From assembly GCF_021347895.1 (NCBI RefSeq), contig NC_067116.1, positions 31,507,639 to 31,571,638 on the forward strand: a stretch of DNA of 64,000 bases, in the 5' to 3' direction. Positions 45,927 through 64,000 of this stretch are shown here, piece after piece; within the stretch, counting starts at the first letter, position 1; the number at the start of each line of letters is the position of its first letter. The DNA is from Acanthochromis polyacanthus (lineage: Eukaryota; Chordata; Actinopteri; Pomacentridae). Under the pieces are notes generated by a model that made no database searches, had not been told where the DNA came from, and saw only the letters and a program-made list of their open reading frames with translations. A program made the position numbers and the translations under genes.

Positions 45927-48900
45927 TCACAGTTGGGCTTGATTAGTCTTCGGGGGGATGAGGAGATGTGTCCCCAGAGGTTTGGGGCAGAAGGTTCTGT
46001 CTCTGTACACCAGTCGACCCCTCAGGATGGTGGAACATACAGCTCCATGCAGGCTGAGGCCGAGGTAAGGAGTTAACTGCAAATACACAGTCACAAAATC
46101 AATCAAACAAAAATCAGTGCTATTGAAGGATTTTCCCATATAATAATTTTATTTACCTTGTTTTTATGATGGATACTTCCTTCTTGAATCTGCGAAGAAA
46201 CACAGAAACATTGAAATATCTGATTGGAGGTTTGATCAGAGCTTTATGACTTGTCACAGAAGGGAATTAACAATAGGGAGGTCCTGCTTCTGGTTCAGTG
46301 TCACGGCTTACTGACCCACTTCATGGGTTTAATGCTCTTAATCCCATAAAAAAAAGCTCTGTGATTGATGGGATTCCTCATGCTAACCTCAAATTCTCTC
46401 TCTGGGTCCCATATGACCAAGTCGGCATCATAGCCGGGGGCCAGGCTTCCCTTGCGGCTGTCCAGACCGCAGAGCTGAGCAGTTTTTCTGCTGAGGAGCC
46501 TCACAACATCAGACAGCTGAAAGCCTCTTTTACTGGCTGAGCTCCAGAACAGAGGCAGGCCTGAAAAATGATGAGAACATTAAGGAAGCTCACAGACAAC
46601 AGAGCTGACACCCATTAAATATGAACAGCTTTGCAGAGATTTTTCACTCCTGCATTCACCAGTCTGTATCAGTGTCAGACTTTGACCACTTTCACTGCAA
46701 CATACCAGTAAATGATTTGCTTTAAACCCCATTTCTTATTTACCTTCCTGTGAACTTTGCCCACTGTGGGTGAGAGTTATACTTTTTTCTTTTCTTTTTT
46801 TTGTGGGGTGAAATCTAATCCACCCACAATGAAAGCTAGCATTATCCCTGTAATATTCCCACAGATCAGTTTTGATGTGTCAGTTTCTCCCAGTGTCTCC
46901 ACCAGAGAGGATTAGTCATGTAAAGACAAATCCTGCAGCTGCTCTGTGGACAGTGAATGATAGGAAAACTGTCATGGCAGTGACAGCAGCTCTGGAGCAA
47001 TCACAGTTCAAAGCCTTTTACACTTAGAAATTAAAACACTCATTTGAATGTAAATTCAGAAACAAAACCCTCACGAGTGATATTTAAAAGTGTCACCAGA
47101 AATCATCAGGCCACTGAGAGTCTCAGATCCCTCCCTAGTAGAATAAACATGTTAGGGTGAATCATTAGTTATTTTCTACCTTTTATTTGATAGAAAACAG
47201 AGGAAAGAGACTGAGAATGTTGGGAAATGGCATGCAGAAAATTCGGAAATAAAACCAAAAACTTGCTGCTCAGAGTGTTTGAACTCATGTGGTATTCACC
47301 TAAAGCTTACCAAAGATACATCACTCAATTTGGAGATATAGCATGATAATATGACACCAAACATACTGCAGCTGTTGAAGAAAGTCTGCTTACTATTTGT
47401 GGCTGTAACAAGCACATCTTAGTGTTGGGCCTGGAACACTGTTTACTCTGGAGATGCACGATATTGGATTTTATTGATATCGGATATTTTATTATTCATT
47501 TTTCTATTTCCAGTACAGATATTTGACCATGTTTTTGCTACATTAGTTTGAATATTAGTTTTCTCCTATAGATATTATGCTTACTCACACCATTAAGCCA
47601 CACTGGCAAGAAATGAAATAAAAATAAAACACAATACCTTTCAAATTATCTGTAAAACATGCTATATTTGTGTTACAAGTTTTTCGCCTGACAGGTGTCA
47701 TTTGGTTATTTTGGGCCGATGCCAGGATTTCATTTTAAATCCTTTATCCGTAAATGTGCCAATGTCATCATGCATCATTAATATATTGGACAGCATATAG
47801 ACCCATAGAGATAAGTGTGATTTAGGTGTACCAATTAGTTTGCATCATTAATTTTATTACCTTCTGCTCTGTTGATTCTGCATTCACAGCTGGTCAACAT
47901 AATGATTCTTCAAAAGTAAAATACATTAGTTAATAGTTAAATGCAACATGTAAAAAATATTGAAAAAGTCTAAAGAGCATTTTTTTATCACATGGCACAT
48001 TTTTTTTTTAAAAGTACAGCCGTCAATAAGCAAATTGTATAGCTTTTTCATTAACTAGATCTGATAGATGGCCACGGAAAAAGTTGTAAAGGCGACACTG
48101 ACATGTCCTCACCTTACTGAGTCAATATGACGAAGACGTTGGCAAACATTTGCTCCATCCAGCAGACAGTGACCAACATTAGCATTCATCTCACTTCATG
48201 GTTCTGGCCACCTGCAAGTCTAAGTCCAATATTGACTCTTCTTCTAGCTCCGGTGAGAGCGACACCGGTTGTTCTCTTTCTAGCTGCTAAATGCTCCACA
48301 GTGTTCACCGGCTTGTTGGGGTTGAGCAGTGAATCTGCTGCAGCTTGAATTTAAGTGGAATATTAAGATTGAACCAAAACCAGAAAGTTGCAGGCTGTAA
48401 AACCAAAGCACTGAGCTGAAGAATGCTAAAATGCCTTGCAGAGCTGAGAGGAACCGCACAGCTACATCTAGCACATTTTTATCTGTTGTTCATATAAAAA
48501 CTTCAATCTGACTTGACAAACACATTGGATATGATAAAATTTTGTCACAGTTTTATTTACAATTCTGCATTCTTTCCACCACCTTGTACACTGCTGTCAG
48601 GTGCTTTGCATCTCTTGTACTCTCCTGCTGTAGTTAAAGTCTCTAGAATATAACTTGTACACAGCATTGTGGAAACACTTCCTATCAGTGACCACAATGC
48701 ATTCTGGGACATTTTGGATAGCTTGATGTTGAGTACATTGAATGATTTTGGCAATTACTTATCCAAAATCATGGCTGACTGCTTCAGCTTTTCACTGCAA
48801 TAGAAGGTAACACAATACTTATATAGTAATATAATATAGTTTGAATTAGACCTGCAATGGTTTAACAATTAGTTTTCAACTATTAATTGAATCAGCAACT

Positions 48901-51900
48901 ACTTTGATAATCAATATCTAAATTCTCTGATTCCAGCTTCCTAAATTTGAACATTTTCTGGTTTCTTTCCTCCTGTATGACAGTTAAGTGAATATGTTTG
49001 GGTTGTGGACAAAACAGTTGTCATCTTGGGAGCTAGGAAAGACTGCTCCATTATTTTCTGACATTTTATGCACAGAACAACTAATCGATTAATTGAGAAA
49101 ATAATCTACACATAAATGGCAATAAAAATAATGGTTATTTGCAGCACTAGTTTGAATTTAGCAATCCATAATCAGTGGTGGTAATATCACCCACAGGACA
49201 AGACATTTTCAACAGGTGTGTTTGTCATGAGTAAATACCAAATTGTAAAGAAGAAATTCCTCCCCAGGCTTGAGTGAAGTCTCCACTGTCCAGTTTCTTC
49301 AGATCGGGGGTGCAGGGGGAGTGATCAGACACCACCATGTCAATCTGTCCGGCCTTCAGTGCCAACCATAACTTCTCCTGGAGGGGCAGAACCAAGAAAA
49401 CAGAATAAATTAAGCGAGTGTTTAATGTTGACTGAAAATAGTCACCATTGCATTTTCTGTACATCCTGCTCTGTTTACCTGGTTAATAGATCCCCTGATG
49501 GGGGGGCAGCACTTGAACTGTGTAGCTCCTGCCGGTATGTTTTCTGCACACAGGCTGAGGTAGTGGTGGGTCGTCTCCACTGTCAGTGGGGCTCCAGCTT
49601 GACGGGCTTTCTGGATCAGTTCCAGAGGCTTTGCAGAGGATAAATGAACTATGTGGCACCGCACCCTTTGGCAGAGAAAAGTACCTGTCACTGCTGCTAA
49701 TGCAAATCTTACACAGAAATATGACATTTGGTTGTTTAGTAGCTGGGTGATGTTCTCACTGGTACTGCAGGCAGAGTTCTGTGACGATGCGAATAGCTTC
49801 TGTCTCCATGATATCTGGCCTGGACTGCAGAAAGGTGGAGTACTGGGATGGATCTAGTATGGGGAGAGGTGTGAGAAGTACAGTATTAGCACTATAATTA
49901 AACAAAAATAATCTCCTTTCTCACAGTTGAATGGCATCAAGATTAGGACTGTATATCAGTATAATATTAAAAATGTGCTTTCATGAACCTTGATTTTGGA
50001 TCTTGCATTAGCAGATAGCGTAATTTTATATATATAATCTAAATATTGGATTTTTAAAACTGCTTCCCAGCTCTTGACATATTACTTCTCTTAAAGCAAT
50101 ATATGAGTGTAAAATTATTTTTACCGCCAGTCTCCTCTGTTGGTTTCTCAACCTCCCTCTCTGCATGAAACTAGAGGAGACAAAAGGTCTTTGAGTTACA
50201 ATACTTTATCTGAACTTGTAGGTAAAATAATCAGCAGAAATCACACAAGTGTTTTATCTTAATGGAAGGTGTTGCATTTTGTGAGTTACCAGGAGGACAC
50301 TTCCTGTGCCTTGCAGCTGCTTCATGGCTGTGTGCAGATCATAGTCGACCACATGGGGGAACTCATCCACCCCACTGTGGATCAGGAAACACTTGAAGCC
50401 GGCGACTCCGGCCTGGATCATGGGCCGCAGCTCAAGCTGTGAAGAGACAGTCATTGTTTGGTGCTAATTCAGTAAAACTCGGACGTAATAGTGTTTTGTC
50501 ACCGCCGTTAAACTGTACTTGATTGCCAGGGATCACTCCTCCCCAGAAGGCCGTGTCCACAAAACACTGCCCCGTCGCCTCCCGCAGCTTCTCATGAAAA
50601 TTGCTGAGTGTTGTAGTTGGAGGGATGCTGTTCCTTTGGAAATTTAATCAGAAATACAACAAAAACATCAATACTAACAATTTAAAGTTTCTCCAGCACT
50701 CATTCACATCTTTAAAAAGCAAAACATCTTAATTTGAAGAGAATCTTAACTGAGCTAAGATCATTTTAACCTTTAAATGTTTTGGCTAAGAGCAAATTTG
50801 TCCAATTGTTAAGCTTAGCAGTTGAAGAAATAGTCTCTTCTTTGAAGAAATTAGGAACCCTATGGTCCAAGACATAAACCTTTTATGTAGCACGCTAGCG
50901 TAGCAAAGACAAAAGCGTAGCTAAAAGCGTAAAGCAGAGCTGCATTAAAAACTGAAAACAACACAGTCGCTTAATGAAAACAAAGTTGCAATTACGTACT
51001 TTTATACATTTATTAATACACTAATAGTATCAAATGGTAATATTTTATTTTAACAAGAAAACAATTGAACTTTGTCATTATCTATCATACAAGTGCCTAA
51101 CTCTTGACCAAGAGATGGATAACTTACAAAACATGCCACCACCACTTTTATGTCACTTTACTCAATTAGGCATTTACAAAATTTGGCTAGTCCCAGTTTT
51201 ACAACACAATATAACTCCCAGAAGACATGCCTTTTAAATGCATTGTGTAAGACATTTGGCTATTTTATATCTTAAATTGGTCCTTTTGTAGCTTTTTGTG
51301 TCATATTTTGGTAATTTGCTTTTAACTTTGATCATTTCGTATCACATGAGGGCTTTTTGCTGTTTTTTTAAGGCTATTTTGCATCTCGTTTGCATCACAG
51401 TTTGGATTTGCTTTTAAGTTTGGTCACACATCGTTGGTCACATTTTGGTCCTTATGCATTTCTCTGAAGCCATTCTCTCTTTTGAGTCATTTTGTGTCTC
51501 TTCACTGTCGGTTTGGGCCTGATTTTGGATGTTTTGCATCTCTTTTTGCTGTTTATCTCCTTTTTACATCTCATTTTGAACATTTTGCATCTCTTGTGGC
51601 CTCTCTTTTCTCTTTAAGACCATTTGTGTCACATTTGAGTTTAAACATGTCCTATTTGGATAGATACATTAGGCTATTTACTTTATTTAGCATCACTTAT
51701 GGTGCAATCTTTCTATTTTTGTAAACTAAAATCATGAATGGAACTCTCAGATCCATCTGATGTTTGCCTTAGCAGGAACTTTTGTTTACATTTATTTCAT
51801 AATCTGCCAGATTTTACCTTTGATCATTGACCCTGTGAGGTCAGACAGTGGGAAATGATTGATTTCTGGATGGGAAAGTCTGCAACTTACAGTGGCATGT

Positions 51901-52429
51901 CCACAATAGTTGTCACCCCTCCAGCGGCAGCAGCCCTTGTTGCGGTCCAGAAACCCTCCCAGGAGGTGCGACCCGGCTCATTCACATGAACATGGCAATC
52001 GACAATTCCTGGCATCACTACACTGTCACCCACATCCAACACCTGCAGTCACATGGGGTTTCAGGATAACAGCATCAATGAAAATACATTAGGAGTGCAG
52101 AATCAATGCCTCGGCCCTGCTAACTTTACAGACATATACACCCCCTGTTAAAAGTTTTGAGACGGGTTCTAATTTATTTGAATGAGAAAGTGTCTCAAAA
52201 CTTTTGACAGGGGGTGTACATCAGTTTCCCTTCCACCAGGGGAGTATCCAAAATCTCAGAGCAGTGAGAGCCAGCTTACCTCACAGCCATCATCCTCAGA
52301 AAGCCTGCTGCTGTGTGACACTATCTGATGTATTTTCCCATCTTTTATTACTACGACAGCAGGACGCAGTTCATCACCAATCAGCACTCTCTTACTTCTA
52401 ACAGCACTAACCACTGATCCGAGCTCCAT
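45927..52429 (-). CDS. alln: allantoinase, 461 aa
   Basis: Eleven minus-strand exons join in frame: 52429-52280, 52042-51891, 50633-50519, 50436-50290, 50170-50125, 49853-49760, 49665-49479, 49377-49239, 46560-46388, 46189-46157, 46076-45927 (1,386 nt). It hydrolyses allantoin to allantoate in purine degradation; fish and amphibians keep it, mammals lost it. Amidohydrolase metal ligands are visible: His67 and His69 in [10 protein letters not shown], the carboxylated Lys154 in [13 protein letters not shown], His190 and His242 (FHAE; IVHLSS), and Asp315 in [13 protein letters not shown]. Also typical are [24 protein letters not shown] and [11 protein letters not shown]. The C-terminus is NQAQL. 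The start MELGSVVSA is followed by KDGKIHQI, as in the family. It lies head to tail upstream of agxt. Intron 8 is 2.7 kb and repeat-rich. Confidence 0.94.
48845..49155. repeat. dispersed fish repeat in allantoinase intron 8
   Basis: AATGGTTTAACAATTAGTTT, CTGATTCCAGCTTCC, TCTGGTTTCTTTCC and ACTAATCGATTAATTGAG blocks. The same blocks in the same order are at 55.5-55.85 kb, with partial copies near 9.4 and 15.1 kb. No coding content. Confidence 0.75.
51240..51725. repeat. T-rich minisatellite, TTTTGCATCTC words
   Basis: Imperfect tandem words (CATTTTGCATCTC, TTTTGTGTC, TTTTTGCTGTTT) spaced about 20-40 bp, in allantoinase intron 2. The 96-codon plus-strand ORF is a translation of it. Confidence 0.6.
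52139..52216. mobile_element. 78-bp mariner-type hairpin MITE
   Basis: CACCCCCTGTTAAAAGTTTT at the left pairs with AAAACTTTTGACAGGGGGTG at the right. TA flanks both ends (52137-52138 and 52217-52218). Only about 20 bp of unpaired DNA lies between the arms. It is in allantoinase intron 1, close to exon 1. Confidence 0.8.
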
Positions 52430-53737
52430 GTCTGTTTTTATTGACCGTTAGTGAGTGTAGCAGGCTCTACTCACTCTTCCTCTACACTTCTGATATAATC
52501 TTGGCAGTTCAGTGGCCTCAAGCTGAGGCACCGCCCCTGACTGAACGGGTTTGTTGACTTTTTGTTGGCCGTGTGACATGCTGGATTTCAGATTCAGTCA
52601 TGCACAGCAATGCGGAGTGTCAAGACCATTAGATGAGACTGAGAAATGTGTTAGTGTGACTTGTAGAGAGGGGAAAAGCTTTTGGAGTTGTGGTGTGGAC
52701 AGAAACATTAGTAATAACAAATTGTATGGTAGTAGCTTTACTTTTTCTCCATTCTGCTGCATATTAGCCAATAATATATATCAACAGCATCCCTCAACAT
52801 GATGCAAATTTAATATGCATGCCAGCATGTTTGATGTGGTTTCATGAACAGAATATGTGTAGAATATGTCCATATGTGGAAGTGGGACACAGTTTAGGTG
52901 GAGAACATTACCCAACATACAATCTCATGGCGTACCACAGTTCAAGGGTTGCAGAGAAAGACTACATTTCAAGACTAATAGACTATAAAACATACAACTG
53001 CTGGAAAACATGGATAAAAAGTAAAAGTATTATACTGGTTCTCAGCAATGGAATGTAACTCAGAACATTTACTCAAGCACTTTATTTATTTCCATTTTAT
53101 GTTCCTTTCTGCTTCTTCTCCCCCAGAGTTATCTGACAGCTTTAGTTACCTTTATGTTGAAGAGTATCCACAACAGATAATATCACAAGCTTTCTAACTT
53201 TTTTGTCTTCTTTCAAAAAACTGTGTGTGGAAGTGTATGAATCAGAATCAGCTTTAATGGCCAAGTACGTACACAACGCACAAGGAATTTAGTTTCGGCT
53301 GTTGGTGTCATCCTAGGAATATGGAAGAGAATAGTAAACAATAAAGAAACTATAGAAAGAGGAACATGCAGCGGACACACTGATGCTTCACTATTAATAT
53401 AATAATGTTATATAGTAATATATCAAACAGATGGATCAAACCAGCTATTAACACTTTGGTGCCATGTTCTTAGGATTGTTTATGCAGGACCTTTACTTCT
53501 AATGGAGTATTTTTACATTGCTGTCTTGGTACTTACACTTAAGAAAAGGGTCTGGATACTTCAACCCCTGCTGCATTTCCAACCAACTCATAAATATGGG
53601 GGGTTGAAAATGAAAGTCTTTTAAAATGCATCATTATTATTGCACATTATTTGGGACTGCGCTTTTAATTCTGCCCCTATCTCTGCCTGATTATAATTCT
53701 GACAAGTGATTAAGAGCTCATTTCTGACAGATGAACC
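52430..53737. other. intergenic between allantoinase and ttc39c
   Basis: The first few hundred bases are the probable allantoinase promoter, without a clear TATA box. A retroelement tail common in fish (GAATCAGAATCAGCTTTAAT, then AAGGAATTTAGTTT) lies at 53238-53305. No gene found. Confidence 0.5.
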
Positions 53738-60863
<7,126 letters not shown>

Positions 60864-61109
60864 GTAATCACGGTCTACACAGAAACCAAACAGTGCAACC
60901 TAAATGTTGGTGGTGTTGGTCTGTCATGACTTCATAGAGATGTCATGATCATCTGGCAACATTGCAACATTCTGCAGGGAAATTTTGAGTCCTCGCACTA
61001 ATCCAGATGTTACTTTGACACGTACCGTTCATCTAAACATTGTTTACACCAAGCACACCCCACCATGATCCCCCAGCAGGTAATTGCAACACACCACAAA
61101 ACTGCTCAG

Positions 61110-61350
61110 GTACAGCTTAGGGAACACCCAAGGTTTCAGTCCGATTGAGCATCTCTGGGATGCGCTGAAACAAACCTGATCCACAGAGGCCTACAGGACC
61201 CAAAAAATCTGATGCTAATGTCCCACAGTTAGACACTTCTAGAGGTCCCATGTTCATGCTGTGATGGATCAGATACACTTTGGTGACTTGAGGGGCATGC
61301 ATTAAATTAAGAAGGTGACTTTAATGTTGTGGCTAACAAGTGTATAATAC
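61110..61350 (+). mobile_element. Tc1/mariner-type 3' fragment
   Basis: Encodes a broken transposase tail (SPIEHLWDALK-like reading of CCGATTGAGCATCTCTGGG). It ends with TTTAATGTTGTGGCTAACAA, the inverted form of the terminus at 43.1 kb. Stops are present (for example at CAAACCTGA). Confidence 0.6.
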
Positions 61351-61798
61351 AGAACAGGAACAAATCTGTAAGTGTTATAAGAAATATGTAGTTTTGACTG
61401 CATTAGTAATGGTTGAAGTCAGTTCCATAATCTAAACAGATTACTTAGTGTCATCATTAAAGTCCTCTTTGTTCTTGGCTTCCCATTTTACACAAATATA
61501 CACATTTATAATTAGAGTGGTTGACGCAACTTTTTTTAAAAAATTACTGCCTCTTGTCCATTGATCTGTCCCATTCGTGACTTAATATCTCAAGAACGTC
61601 TTGAGGGAAATTCTTCAAGTTTTTCATAAAGGTTCACTTGGACTCAAAGGTGAACTGGTTAGATTTTGATTTTCAAAGGCCACGACCAAAACCCATGAAC
61701 TTATAGGCTAATTATGGCAAATCTTGTCTATTTGGATAAGATGATAAAGCAATGACGTTTTATATCTAAAAGGGGCTCTTTCATTTTGACAGTATGTA

Positions 61799-63433
<1,635 letters not shown>

Positions 63434-63435
63434 TA

Positions 63436-64000
63436 GTTCTGCAAAAAAAACAAGCAAACAAAAAAACATTTTCTTCAATTATCTAACACTATATCTCAAG
63501 AATAGAAGGAGAGATTGTGACAATATTTAACATTTAATCAGATACTACATTAACACTAATCTTGGGTGACACCAGTAAAATCCCCTTAAAATCTTCACTG
63601 CATAAATAACATGTTTTTGGACAGACATGACAGAAACTTGTTGGCAGAGGCATGTGAGTTGGTAATTGCAGTTTTATTTGGTTGCCTTTAGACAAATAAC
63701 CCTAGCTCCAAGTCTAAAAAAAGAGCAATAATTTAGATAATAAATAATTTAATCATCGATGTCATAAATGTCTGGTATATTATGTAATGCTACCAATTAG
63801 TCACACTAATTTTCAGTATATCTGTAGTAAATGAATCTGTTTGCTTGATTTATTATCAAAAATAAATAGCTAATCAATGGATTATGGGCAGTTGTCATGG
63901 GCAACAGATAATAATTGCTTATCAGTCTGTGTTGTCCTGTTTTAGATAATTGTAATTTCAGTATCTTGGGGTCAGGTTTGTTGGTCAGATATAACAAGAA
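63436..64000. other. ttc39c intron, nothing recognised
   Basis: AT-rich intronic sequence downstream of the Tc1 element. No further ttc39c exon or repeat boundary is visible before the window ends. Confidence 0.5.

Overview
The window is vertebrate nuclear DNA, almost certainly from a teleost and probably a percomorph. It has intron-rich genes with GT/AG junctions, AT-rich introns and intergenic DNA, long CA/TG microsatellites, and a fish-type repeat load (Tc1, hAT, PIF/Harbinger, piggyBac-like and P-like/THAP elements, and SINE-like repeats with TGGA tails). Most long ORFs are fragments or shadows. I rebuilt the real genes exon by exon from splice sites, reading phase and family knowledge.

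Layout: (1) 1-13.4 kb has no complete gene and is a mosaic of mobile elements: a P-like element with a broken THAP exon (3388-4552), a PIF/Harbinger element (5699-6513), an unidentified coding-like segment (about 6.5-6.96 kb, minus), minisatellites, and a decayed Tc1 element split by a hAT MITE (10118-10331). (2) 13.5-15.7 kb: a short TAL1/LYL1-type bHLH gene in three exons behind a TATA box. (3) 16-21.7 kb: repeats, including a dead Tc1 element inserted in a TG microsatellite. (4) 21.9-31.0 kb: atg4b, 13 exons, 394 aa, plus strand. (5) 31.8-33.9 kb: dtymk, 5 exons, 212 aa, minus strand, tail to tail with atg4b. (6) 36.5-42.1 kb: agxt, 11 exons, 391 aa, minus. (7) 45.9-52.4 kb: allantoinase, 11 exons, 461 aa, minus. 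(8) 54.4 kb to at least 60.9 kb: the first four coding exons of ttc39c, plus strand. The large intron after exon 4 carries a full-length Tc1 element with an uninterrupted transposase ORF and nearly identical terminal repeats.

How the genes fit together: the atg4b-dtymk pair matches the tail-to-tail arrangement on human 2q37.3, where AGXT also lies. Allantoinase and agxt are tandem neighbours. Allantoinase starts the branch of purine breakdown that ends in glyoxylate, and AGXT converts glyoxylate to glycine, so the pair is functionally as well as physically linked. I see no prokaryotic, CRISPR or viral gene system. The most notable items are the intact Tc1 element, a perfect 137-bp inverted repeat beside agxt exon 3, the P-like THAP element with an exact 8-bp target duplication, and the unusual C-termini of AGXT (SKV) and allantoinase (AQL).
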